A DNA stretch of 12,306 bases from an uncultured Bacilli bacterium (GTDB taxonomy: Bacteria > Bacillota_I > Bacilli_A > RF39 > UBA660), in contig CAKOWQ010000004.1 in NCBI GenBank assembly GCA_934122395.1, positions 1-12,306 on the forward strand, written 5' to 3'. Below the pieces are notes generated by a model. That model saw only the letters and a program-made list of their open reading frames with translations, ran no database searches and was not told the origin of the DNA. Shown in pieces: positions 1 to 6,235 of this stretch (positions are counted from its first letter, which is position 1; each line of letters opens with the position of its first letter). The translations under genes and the position numbers were made by a program.

Positions 1-126
1 TAATCAACTACATAGTAACATATTTTAAAAAAGTTACAACTTTTGTTCAAAAAATGATTATCGGCAAATTACTATTTGTCTTTCAGTTCCTATTATATCA
101 TTTTATTTACTTAAAATATTAAAATG

Positions 127-157
127 TTGGTTAATTTTACTAAAACCATGTTATACT
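127..157 (+). promoter_or_regulatory. Extended -10 promoter for a small RNA
   Basis: A TATACT hexamer (152-157) is preceded by TG at 149-150 with one base between, which is a textbook extended -10 for the housekeeping sigma factor. A weak -35 (TTGGTT, 127-132) sits 19 bases upstream, acceptable for an extended -10 site. Transcription would begin near 164, just before the first hairpin of the structured region that ends in a terminator at 300. This is a motif reading only. Confidence 0.45.
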
Positions 158-163
158 AATTTT

Positions 164-300
164 AGTTAGTAGTTATTACTACCTATAAATTGTTGCTTTT
201 AATGGTTGTTTTACCAGAACCATAAGGGCTCCATAGTGAAATCTGCTCGAACTTTTCGAGTTTTGATAAATAACTAATCTAGAAAGGGATTAGTTTTTTT
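164..300 (+). ncRNA. Candidate orphan structured RNA or leader ending in an intrinsic terminator
   Basis: I do not recognise this RNA. Between a good extended -10 promoter and position 300 there is no convincing ORF but a row of short perfect hairpins: GTAGT/ACTAC (169-173 with 178-182), ATGGTT/AACCAT (202-207 with 218-223), CTCGAA/TTCGAG (246-251 with 255-260), and a terminator AACTAATC/GATTAGTT (272-279 with 288-295) followed by seven or more T. The transcript would be about 137 nt. It could be a stand-alone small RNA, or a cis-acting leader whose terminator controls the small ORF starting near 341. A seven-codon ATG reading frame (202-225) overlaps the second hairpin but lacks a ribosome site. 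I compared it by eye with common riboswitch, T-box, 6S, SRP and tracrRNA cores and saw no match. Bases 1-126 hold nothing I can support. Confidence 0.35.
272..300 (+). terminator. Intrinsic terminator of the candidate RNA
   Basis: An 8-bp perfect stem, AACTAATC (272-279) with GATTAGTT (288-295), an 8-base loop, and a T tract overlapping and following the right arm to 300. It lies about 40 bases upstream of the next small ORF, so it either ends a separate RNA or acts as an attenuator. Confidence 0.65.
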
Positions 301-340
301 GTATTTAAAAACTATCTTACTTTGAAAAGAAAGGGTAAAT

Positions 341-604
341 ATTATTAAAGAAGAAATAACATTAGATGAAGCATTAAAAAAGAACCTTAAATTTATTTGC
401 GATTTTGCTAAAGTAAAACCTACTATCATTAATGGAAGTATTAGAAAAATTGATAAAACTAATTTAACCTATATTGAACCACACAGAATTATTATTAATA
501 ATACTACATTTCTTGCTTTTAATTATTCTAATGAAATATTTATAGAGAATTTATCTAATAAGATTAAGTTATCAGAATTAGAAGATTATTTAAAATCAAT
601 CTAA
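341..604 (+). CDS. Small unrecognised protein, start codon non-canonical (ATT) or 5' end damaged
   Basis: This frame is open from 326 to a TAA at 602-604, with an in-frame TGA at 323-325, so the gene cannot begin farther left. It contains no ATG, GTG or TTG near its 5' end. A Shine-Dalgarno-like GAAAGGG (329-335) precedes two ATT codons at 341 and 344, so either ATT initiates (as in infC) or an original ATG has mutated. The product would be about 87 residues, hydrophilic, rich in Ile, Asn and Lys, starting IKEEITLDEALKKNLKF and ending LSELEDYLKSI. That composition looks protein-like rather than random, with amphipathic helices at both ends, but I recognise no family. It lies in the decayed accessory region upstream of recombinase and IS fragments and may itself be a relic. 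Confidence 0.4.
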   Translation: MIKEEITLDEALKKNLKFICDFAKVKPTIINGSIRKIDKTNLTYIEPHRIIINNTTFLAFNYSNEIFIENLSNKIKLSELEDYLKSI

Positions 605-677
605 ATGCTACTCTAGTAATAAATTAAAAAATATGATAAAATATATTTAAGAAAACAAATATAAAAAATTTTTTGAG

Positions 678-723
678 GAGTCAGTAGTATTTAGACTTTA
701 TTAAATACTATTGACTCTTTTTT
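678..723 (+). terminator. Long-stem intrinsic terminator or attenuator
   Basis: A 16-bp stem pairs 678-693 with 702-717 (one G-T wobble), with an 8-base loop and six T after it. It ends the small gene at 604 and also sits 20 bases before the next start codon (744). A possible -10 (TATGAT, 632-637, no good -35) lies between the two, so part of it could act as an attenuating leader for the 744 gene. Confidence 0.75.
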
Positions 724-743
724 AATAAAGGAGATGAAATTTA

Positions 744-1497
744 ATGAATGAAGAAAATAAAATAAAAGAAAAATATTTTAATGATACTACATATTTAGGT
801 TACTTAAATGTCAAACAAAAAAAATTAAATAATATCACAAATATTTTAAATACTATAGAGCAATATGGAGATAAAAATAAGGGGCCTGATTTAGTATCAA
901 AATATAATAATAAAATTTATGGAATTGAACATTTTGAATTCGATAGTAGTAAAAATGACAGAAAAGGTAGTAGATACAAACAGCAGATAGGAATTATAGA
1001 TAATTCAATGAATAAAGAAATACGATACAAGAAAAAAGTTCACAATCTTTCAGTTTTGACATTAAACCAAAATATAGAAACTTATATAAATAATTACAAA
1101 GAGGTATTTAATTATCATTACTCTAGAATTCCAAGATATAATGAATATTTAAGTAAAGATTTTCCAAACATTGATAAAGAAATTTGGTTTTTTATAGAAG
1201 ATGTAACACCTTTTGGAAATCATTATTTAGACAATAATTGCAATCCGCAACTATTTCATCCAATGCTTTCCATGGAATTAATAAAATTATTTGAACAATC
1301 TCCAGCAATTAATGGTATATTTTTTTGCAACTAACTCATTTAGATATGAAAAAATAATATTTATATATTTTAATGAAAAAAAAGAAAGAAATATGTTAAA
1401 AAAACTTTGTGAAAAAGAAAATGTAAAAAATTTGCTAATTCAAAATCCTTTATGCTCATCCAATTTATTAAAAATAGATAAAATGGAGTTAAAGTAA
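744..1497 (+). pseudogene. Unrecognised protein gene split by a +1 frameshift; possible nuclease-like motif
   Basis: The start ATG at 744 follows AAAGGAG with suitable spacing. The first frame runs to a TAA at 1332-1334 (196 residues). Directly across a run of seven T (1320-1326) the next frame continues open to 1495-1497. Dropping one T joins them into one protein of about 250 residues (GIFF then ATNSFRYEK), so I read it as one gene with a homopolymer indel. This is either true decay, a sequencing error, or less likely a functional slip site. Near residues 48-67 there is GPDL, then YGIEHFEFD, which resembles the spaced acidic residues of PD-(D/E)XK nucleases, but the usual Lys is absent, so this is only a hint. 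No signal peptide or membrane segment is visible. The serine recombinase start lies one base after the final stop, which suggests the two were co-transcribed on a mobile element. Confidence 0.5.
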
Positions 1498-1498
1498 T

Positions 1499-1540
1499 AT
1501 GAATGATGAAAAGAAAATTGCTGGGCTTTACATTCGTGTT
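1499..1540 (+). pseudogene. N-terminal stub of a serine recombinase (resolvase/integrase family)
   Basis: An ATG at 1499, with GGAG at 1485-1488, opens MNDEKKIAGLYIRV. This matches the highly characteristic N-terminus of large serine recombinases, in which the catalytic Ser follows this Y-x-R-V stretch. The homology stops after the Val codon (1538-1540), and the frame then runs through antisense transposase sequence to a TAA at 1571-1573. Only 14 codons survive, so the catalytic serine and all functional domains are lost. The start is one base after the stop of the preceding frameshifted gene, indicating a former operon on an integrative element. The rest of the gene is not in the window. Confidence 0.65.
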
Positions 1541-2159
1541 CCTATTCTCGACATCGACCTTTTTATGTTATAATCTTTATATGCATTATTAAATGCCACC
1601 GAGGAATATATTGTGCCTTGATCAGAGTGGAAAATCGTCTCTTGGCTTTTATATCCTCTTTTTATTTTGTTATTTAACATATCTTGTAAGGCATCTCTAT
1701 GATTTTTCATACTTACTCCGTGATAAAAAGAGTTAATGTCAGAACCTATTATTGAATCGTCAAATGCATCTACATAGTATGTCCAATCATACCTTTGCCT
1801 TTTAAATCATATCATTGTTGTATCGGATGTTATTTTTTCTAATTGTCTTGCAGTATTCCAATTATTATTAATAAGATTTGGACACTTAATTGATTCTTCA
1901 CCTGGCTTTTTATAAGTAGAATAGTGCCTTGCTTTACTTCTTTTTTTAAAATTTTACAAACTTTATGCACTAGATTATCTGATACAATCCAACCAGTTTC
2001 TCTACGAATAATGGTATTGATTCTGTGATACCCATAACTTGGTTTTCTTTTATGAATATTTCTAATTAAAGGCTCTAAATCTTTGCGATTGATTTCATAT
2101 CTGTTTAGAATATCTTTTGTTTTCAGCCACTTATAATATCCGCTTCTTGATATATTCAT
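1537..2159 (-). pseudogene. IS3-family transposase orfB (DDE integrase), multiply disrupted
   Basis: Reading from 2159 downwards, the product begins MNISRSGYYKWLK and continues through the IS3 orfB N-terminal region (PSYGYHRIN, RRETGWIVSDNLVHKVCK). At an A run (complement of 1941-1947) one base is missing. After that shift the expected sequence resumes as ARHYSTYKKPGEESIKCPN and WNTARQLEKITSDTT, where the first catalytic Asp lies. An in-frame TGA (complement of 1807-1809) interrupts MI-FKRQRYDWTYY. The frame continues to FHSDQG, carrying the second catalytic Asp, and to RSMSRIGT, where homology ends. The third catalytic acid (Glu) and about the last 60-80 residues are gone. No functional transposase can result. 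Confidence 0.85.
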
Positions 2160-2195
2160 TACTTAACGTTTTTACAATTTCAAATTCTTTTTGTT

Positions 2196-2364
2196 TTATT
2201 TCTTGAATACTACAACTGAACCATTTCCTTTCACTAGGTATCCTTTTTTTAATCGTTCATTCTCGATTCTTAACTTCATATTTTCATATTGAAGTTTTTC
2301 TATATCTGTTAAATTTTTCTTCTTTTGACCAATATCTATTTGGTTCTTTCTTAATTCTTGTCAT
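2196..2364 (-). pseudogene. IS3-family orfA (helix-turn-helix protein) with internal deletion
   Basis: The ATG (complement of 2362-2364) follows GGAGG and opens MTRIKKEPNRYWSKEEK, a standard IS3 orfA N-terminus. Homology then jumps straight to NLTDIEKLQYENMKLRIEN and ends GNGSVVVFKK with a stop at 2196-2198. The helix-turn-helix core expected between these parts is absent, and the remaining pieces are out of frame with each other. A deletion at an A-rich GAAGAAAAA stretch would explain it. The link from orfA to orfB is also shortened: the segment that usually precedes the NISRSGYYKW motif is missing, probably lost between copies of AATGAATAT. Confidence 0.75.
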
Positions 2365-2396
2365 ATTCTCCCTCCAATTTTATTATAACAAAAAAA

Positions 2397-2421
2397 TGTA
2401 GACCGTTTTTATGTGTCTACA
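2397..2421 (-). terminator. IS-terminal inverted repeat hairpin with T tract
   Basis: On the minus strand TGTAGAC pairs with GTCTACA across an 11-base loop and is followed by seven T. This can act as an intrinsic terminator for transcription entering from the HD gene. Such a hairpin would protect the IS from read-through. It also marks the upstream end of the IS remnant. Confidence 0.55.
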
Positions 2422-2422
2422 T

Positions 2423-2596
2423 TTATCTTACAACTTCACACATAGCAATTGCTAACATTTGCACACTAAAAGTATGCTCTGCTACACTTTCAAGTCTTTC
2501 TCTTTTAACGTGCCAATCTTTCCAACCAGTTCTAATAACGTCCTTTAGACTGTCGCATATAACATAATAATTTACTATATTTTGTTCTTTTGACAT
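2423..2596 (-). pseudogene. Truncated HD-domain phosphohydrolase (YfbR/HDDC2-like), 5' part only
   Basis: The likely start is the ATG at 2596-2594 (MSKEQNIVNYY), placed 8 bases after GGAG. An upstream ATG in the same frame (2635) is not preceded by a ribosome site. The sequence LKDVIRTGWKDWHVKRERLE and SVAEHTFSVQMLAIAM is typical of small HD-domain hydrolases that remove phosphate from nucleotides. It contains the first metal-binding His (AEH) but stops before the HD dyad. Only 57 residues remain of a protein usually near 180-200. The stop lies at the edge of the IS3 remnant, so disruption by insertion is the simplest cause. The 3' half is not in the window, so it was deleted rather than merely displaced. 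Confidence 0.75.
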
Positions 2597-2625
2597 ATGC
2601 ATTTCTCCATATATATGTGTGTTAT

Positions 2626-2634
2626 ATTTTAACA
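2626..2634 (-). promoter_or_regulatory. Possible extended -10 promoter of the HD-domain gene
   Basis: On the minus strand TAAAAT (complement of 2626-2631) is preceded by TG with one base between (complement of 2633-2634), an extended -10 pattern about 30 bases before the start codon. No convincing -35 is seen. Confidence 0.3.
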
Positions 2635-2664
2635 TAAACTATATTAAATTACTATTTGAAATAA

Positions 2665-2697
2665 AAAAAATTCACATTTTTATGATGTGAATTTTTT
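2665..2697. terminator. Bidirectional intrinsic terminator
   Basis: A perfect 12-bp inverted repeat, AAAAAATTCACA (2665-2676) with TGTGAATTTTTT (2686-2697), and a 9-base loop. A/T tracts on both sides give a U tail in either direction. On the minus strand it lies 7 bases after the sortase stop and is its obvious terminator. Confidence 0.8.
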
Positions 2698-2703
2698 ATA
2701 TCT

Positions 2704-3537
2704 TTATCTAATTTCTTTCTTTATTAATTTGGCATGTAATACCACTTTTTCTTTATCGTTATAGCAAGTAGATAAAGTTATTATTTTATCATTGGCATTT
2801 ATTGTTGTATTAAAGTTGTGAAAACTGCGATCAATTAGCATTTGGGTAAATGATAAAAATTCATCATTGCTTGAAAAATTAACTTGTAAATAATCACTTG
2901 TTGTTGGAATATGATATACACTAAATACTTGCCATAAAGTGTTTTCAGTTTCTGTTGATAATTTAATTACATAGTTATTGGTCTTATTTAACCATCCACT
3001 AGTAAGTATATTTTTTAAACTTCCAAACATTGTTGTATCATATCTACCATGAGCATATAAAATGGTGTTTTTATTAATTGGATTTGGGCTGTTTCTATAG
3101 TCCATAAATACCCAGCCTGCTGAGTTGTAACTTTTATCAAACGAGTGTTTTAAATAATAATCATTGTTATCTGTTTGAACAAAAGGATAATTAATATTTG
3201 TACCATTAACTGCTATCCAACCTTTGGTATCAGGATTGATTATTTTTAGTTCTTCGAAATCAACATTTATTAAATTCATTTTTATATAATCCCAGTATGG
3301 ATTACTGTTAGGAATCTCTGTATCTTGCTCTATTATTTCAGTATTTTCATTATCTTTTTTTTCAGTAACGGGATTAATCTCATCAATATCTTTTAATTGT
3401 GATTTAACATCATTAGAATCTATTTTCCAGTGATATATATTTATGATAGAAACAATTCCAGTAGTTACAAAAAAGATGAAGAGAAGGGCAATTATAACAT
3501 TTTTCCATCTTATTTTTTTTCTTCTTTTTCTTTTCAT
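2704..3537 (-). CDS. srtB: Class B sortase (cysteine transpeptidase), catalytic Arg apparently replaced by Lys
   Basis: Sortases cut a C-terminal sorting motif on secreted proteins and link them to the cell wall or to pilus subunits. This 277-residue protein has a short basic N-terminus, one membrane segment (about residues 14-34) and an extracellular domain from about residue 80. The class B signatures are present: WIAVNGTNINYPFVQ, YYLKHSF, the catalytic His163 in YAHGRYDTTMFGSL, and Cys258 in TLSTC. The third catalytic residue, Arg, normally lies just before the last strand (R-x-V-V), but here the matching position reads KVVLHAK (Lys264). The ATG at 3537 follows GGAG with 7-base spacing. 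It is divergent from the LysM operon. No protein with an LPXTG- or NPQTN-like motif is seen in the window, so its substrate is encoded elsewhere. Confidence 0.9.
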   Translation of the reverse strand: MKRKRRKKIRWKNVIIALLFIFFVTTGIVSIINIYHWKIDSNDVKSQLKDIDEINPVTEKKDNENTEIIEQDTEIPNSNPYWDYIKMNLINVDFEELKIINPDTKGWIAVNGTNINYPFVQTDNNDYYLKHSFDKSYNSAGWVFMDYRNSPNPINKNTILYAHGRYDTTMFGSLKNILTSGWLNKTNNYVIKLSTETENTLWQVFSVYHIPTTSDYLQVNFSSNDEFLSFTQMLIDRSFHNFNTTINANDKIITLSTCYNDKEKVVLHAKLIKKEIR

Positions 3538-3555
3538 ATGCTATCTCCAAATAAC

Positions 3556-3561
3556 ATTATA
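3556..3561 (-). promoter_or_regulatory. Probable -10 element of the sortase gene
   Basis: A perfect TATAAT on the minus strand (complement of 3556-3561) lies about 20 bases upstream of the sortase ATG and just ahead of its ribosome site. The -35 region is only weakly matched. The opposite strand of this 96-base interval must also hold the promoter of the LysM operon, but I could not assign one clearly. Confidence 0.4.
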
Positions 3562-3633
3562 CTATATAAAATATTGTATCATATAAATATTTAAATAGTA
3601 AATTCATATATTTTATTGAAAGGAGTATATGAA

Positions 3634-4473
3634 ATGAACAATACATATGTGGTACAAGCGGGTGATACTTTATATGGAATTGCTAGACAGCACAATACAA
3701 GTGTTCAAAGAATTAAAGAACTTAATAAATTAACTAATGAGAATATATATCAATCACAAGTACTTATAATATCAGAAAACGATGATAATGATCCTACTGA
3801 ATGTGTAACTTATACGGTTAAAAAAGGTGATAATTTATATAATATTGCTAAAAAATACAATACAACTGTTGATGAAATTAAAAGATATAACAATTTAAAT
3901 AATAATAATTTATCAATAGGGCAAAAAATTAGAATACCATGTAATGTTAATAATGATAATACTAATTTACCAAAATACACTAGTTATACTGTAAAAAAAG
4001 GAGACAGTCTATATAGCATTGCAAAAGAATTTGATACTACAGTTGATAAATTGAAGAAGGACAACAATTTAACTAATGAAAATTTATCGATAGGGCAGAC
4101 ATTACTAATTGAAGATAGTTCTAGTAACAATGTAGTTGAAGAATGCATAGGTGTAGATTTTGAGGTTCCAACTAATGGATATGTAGTTTATACAGTTAAA
4201 AAAGGAGATAATTTATATAATATTGCTAGAAAGTATAATACAACTGTTGATGCTATAAAAAATGCTAACAATTTGAAAAATAATAATTTATCGATAGGGC
4301 AAGAATTAAATATTCCAGTGGCTAATGATAATTCTGTAACAAAATATACTGTTCAAAAAGGGGAAAGCTTGTATAGTATTGCTAAAAAATTTAATACAAC
4401 TGTTGATGAAATCAAAAGAAAAAATAACTTACAAAGTAATTTGATAAGTGTAGGGCAAGAATTAATTATTTAA
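3634..4473 (+). CDS. Five-LysM repeat protein without signal peptide
   Basis: LysM modules bind N-acetylglucosamine in peptidoglycan or chitin. I choose the ATG at 3634, 8 bases after AAAGGAG, over an in-frame TTG at 3616 that precedes that ribosome site. The 279-residue product is almost entirely five LysM units, at about residues 4-46, 59-102, 118-159, 185-228 and 237-279. Each has the YTVKKGDNLYNIA-like opening, an N-x-T-x-x-x-I/L-K core and an IGQ-x-L/I-x-I end. Short Asn/Ser-rich or acidic linkers join them. There is no catalytic domain, signal peptide or membrane anchor. It is the first gene of a tight operon with the next two (12-base gap). In sporeformers, unsecreted LysM proteins are often spore coat or cortex proteins (SafA, for example), which I consider the most likely role, unproven here. 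Confidence 0.85.
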   Translation: MNNTYVVQAGDTLYGIARQHNTSVQRIKELNKLTNENIYQSQVLIISENDDNDPTECVTYTVKKGDNLYNIAKKYNTTVDEIKRYNNLNNNNLSIGQKIRIPCNVNNDNTNLPKYTSYTVKKGDSLYSIAKEFDTTVDKLKKDNNLTNENLSIGQTLLIEDSSSNNVVEECIGVDFEVPTNGYVVYTVKKGDNLYNIARKYNTTVDAIKNANNLKNNNLSIGQELNIPVANDNSVTKYTVQKGESLYSIAKKFNTTVDEIKRKNNLQSNLISVGQELII

Positions 4474-4485
4474 GGAGGTAAAAAT

Positions 4486-4890
4486 ATGAATGAAGTTATG
4501 TTTGATAAAGATAAGTATAAAACTTTTATAGAAGAGAATGCTGGTGAAGGTACTTTAAAGGTTCAAGCTTTTGTTGCTAATCAAGCTTTTCCATTAGAAG
4601 ACATAAATATAAAAGTATATAAAAATATTGGGAACGATAAGGTAATTTTTTTCGAAGGTACAACAGATTCTAGTGGAATTATTGATGATATAAAACTTCC
4701 CACTAAATTAGCTAAGGAAGATATAGAACAAGCTAGTGACATTCTTTATACAAATTATGAAATAGAAGCAGAAAATCCAGAATCTAAAGAAAAAAAAGAT
4801 TATGAGATTGCAGTTTTCAGTGATTTAAAAATTATTCAACCTATACGTTTTTCTAATGATTACTTAATGGAAGAAGGTAACAATGAATAA
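4486..4890 (+). CDS. Small beta-fold (carboxypeptidase-regulatory/prealbumin-like) protein partnered with the next gene
   Basis: A 134-residue protein starting 9 bases after a strong AAGGAGG. Residues 22-75 (GTLKVQAFVANQAFPLEDIN, then VIFFEGTTDSSGIIDDIKLP) have the alternating pattern of a carboxypeptidase-regulatory or transthyretin-like beta sandwich. In that fold a variable protein domain is introduced and then altered by an added group (TDSSG turn). A second part (YEIEAENPESKEKKDYEIAVFSDLKIIQPI) completes it. I recall similar small proteins next to SpoIID/PG_binding genes in Clostridia, but their function is unknown to me. There is no signal peptide. Its 3' end overlaps the next gene by 8 bases, which implies translational coupling and probably a joint complex. 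Confidence 0.6.
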   Translation: MNEVMFDKDKYKTFIEENAGEGTLKVQAFVANQAFPLEDINIKVYKNIGNDKVIFFEGTTDSSGIIDDIKLPTKLAKEDIEQASDILYTNYEIEAENPESKEKKDYEIAVFSDLKIIQPIRFSNDYLMEEGNNE

Positions 4891-6235
4891 TGGAATAATT
4901 AACTATCCTACTATCCCTACAGATGTTGTAGTACATTTGGGAGCACCTAATGAAGCAGCAAAAAATATAACAGTACCTTTTGTAGATTACATAAAAAATG
5001 TAGCATCAAGCGAAATATATCCAACATGGCCTGATGCTGCAATAGAAGCTAATATACTAGCAGAAATATCATTTGCTCTTAATAGAATCTATAATGAATG
5101 GTATCCTAGCAAGGGATATATGTTTGATATAACCTCATTACCAGCATATGATCAAACTTATACTGAAGATAGAGAAATATTTGATGTTATTTCTAAAAAA
5201 GTTGATGATATTTTTAATAATTATATTTATAGAAGAGGTCAGATTCAACCACTTAACGCTATTTATTGTGATGGAAGAGTAACTACATGTGATGGACTAC
5301 TACAATGGAAAAGTGCAACCTTAGCAAGGCAAAATAAAACACCCATAGAAATATTAAGATATTTTTATGGAGATGATATTGAAATATTTCAAGATGCACC
5401 AACTGGCGAACAAGTAGGAGTATATCCAGGTTATCCAATAGAAATGGGAAATGCTGGTGATAAAGTACGAGTAATTCAACGAGAACTAAATAGAATATCC
5501 AATAATTATCCTGCCATTCCTAAAATTCCTAGAGTTAATGGTACGTTTGGAGTATATACAGAAAATGCTGTTAAAAAATTTCAAGAGATTTTTAACTTAT
5601 CTCCTACAGGAATTGTTGATTATGCAACTTGGTATAAGATTAAATATATATATAATGCTGTGAAAAGAGTAAATGACATTTATTCAGAAGGTATTTTAGA
5701 AGAAGAAGCAGTATTTGACTATGGTAATGAATTGAAATACTCTGATACCGGTTTAGGAGTAAGAGTACTTCACTATGTATTAGAAGCCTTAGCGTTTTTT
5801 GATCCTGATATACCAACATTACCACTTACTGGTGTTTATAATGATAATACTAAACAGATGGTTTTAGCATTCCAAAATAAGTATGACTTACCAGCTACTG
5901 GAGTTGTTGATGCTGATACATGGCAGAAAATGGTTAATGCTTATAAGACTTTAATAAAGAATATTCCTAAAGAATATGTTAAATATTCAGATGAATTTTT
6001 CCAAGGTCGATTATTAGCATTAGGTATGTTTGGAGAAGACGTTGAAATAATACAAAGATTTTTATTAGAAATATGTAGAAAATTTGGCAATATACCAGGT
6101 GTAAGAGTAAATGGTATATTTGATGATCTTATGGAAAGATCAGTTATGAAGATTCAATCTATTTCTGATTTGCCTATAACTGGAGTAATTGATCCTGTTA
6201 CTTGGTATAATATTGTTGAATATTCTAAAAAATAA
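4883..6235 (+). CDS. SpoIID-like domain protein with three PG_binding_1 domains
   Basis: A 450-residue protein. Residues about 18-170 resemble the SpoIID/LytB lytic transglycosylase fold in a diverged form: VPFVDYIKNVASSEIYPTWP, then AAIEANILAEISFALNRIY, a FDIT-x-x-x-x-YDQ segment, and CDGLLQW where SpoIID has its GMSQWGA-like motif. The catalytic Glu usually found at the start of the EALKAQA helix is not clearly aligned (PDAAIEA here), so activity is uncertain. Three peptidoglycan-binding domains follow at about 187-255, 283-352 and 375-445, each with the F-Q and T-G-x-V/I-D-x-x-T-W signatures. There is no signal peptide or transmembrane segment. It is the last gene of the operon, starting 8 bases inside the previous gene. 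A role in binding or trimming cell-wall or spore-cortex glycan is likely. The SpoIID assignment is from remembered motifs. Confidence 0.75.
   Translation: MNNGIINYPTIPTDVVVHLGAPNEAAKNITVPFVDYIKNVASSEIYPTWPDAAIEANILAEISFALNRIYNEWYPSKGYMFDITSLPAYDQTYTEDREIFDVISKKVDDIFNNYIYRRGQIQPLNAIYCDGRVTTCDGLLQWKSATLARQNKTPIEILRYFYGDDIEIFQDAPTGEQVGVYPGYPIEMGNAGDKVRVIQRELNRISNNYPAIPKIPRVNGTFGVYTENAVKKFQEIFNLSPTGIVDYATWYKIKYIYNAVKRVNDIYSEGILEEEAVFDYGNELKYSDTGLGVRVLHYVLEALAFFDPDIPTLPLTGVYNDNTKQMVLAFQNKYDLPATGVVDADTWQKMVNAYKTLIKNIPKEYVKYSDEFFQGRLLALGMFGEDVEIIQRFLLEICRKFGNIPGVRVNGIFDDLMERSVMKIQSISDLPITGVIDPVTWYNIVEYSKK

Larger units (their letters stand above)
1538..2421 (-). mobile_element. Degenerate IS3-family (IS150-like) insertion sequence remnant
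   Basis: Minus-strand remnants of the two-gene IS3 layout are present: orfA (helix-turn-helix protein) then orfB (DDE integrase). The upstream end includes a promoter-like TATAAT (complement of 2382-2387), GGAGG (complement of 2371-2375) and the ATG at 2364-2362. It also has the hairpin TGTAGAC/GTCTACA (2397-2403 with 2415-2421) and begins with TG as IS3 members do. The exact outer end may lie up to about 20 bases farther, since other CA dinucleotides (to 2442) would also fit. The downstream end is missing: integrase homology stops at the serine recombinase stub around 1537-1541. At least five lesions are visible, so the element cannot move by itself. Confidence 0.85.

Noticed and set aside
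29..44. Short hairpin AAAAGT/ACTTTT near the left edge as a terminator of an upstream gene.
   Set aside because: Six A/T-rich pairs, a four-base loop and no T tract after it make it too weak.
1..122. A 39-codon open frame at the left edge (from position 3 to TAA at 120-122) that could be the C-terminus of a gene outside the window.
   Set aside because: The residues (Ile, Phe, Leu, Tyr, Lys-rich) resemble translated AT-rich noise, there is no recognisable motif, and such length is expected by chance at this base composition.
1320..1326. Programmed ribosomal frameshift at the T7 run in the 744 gene.
   Set aside because: The needed shift is +1, not the -1 favoured at such heptamers, and no stimulatory stem or upstream signal is seen; an indel is simpler.
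1807..1809. TGA read as Trp (Mycoplasma-type code) in the transposase.
   Set aside because: All long intact genes here use TGG for Trp and contain no in-frame TGA, while the IS has several other lesions, so this is a true stop.
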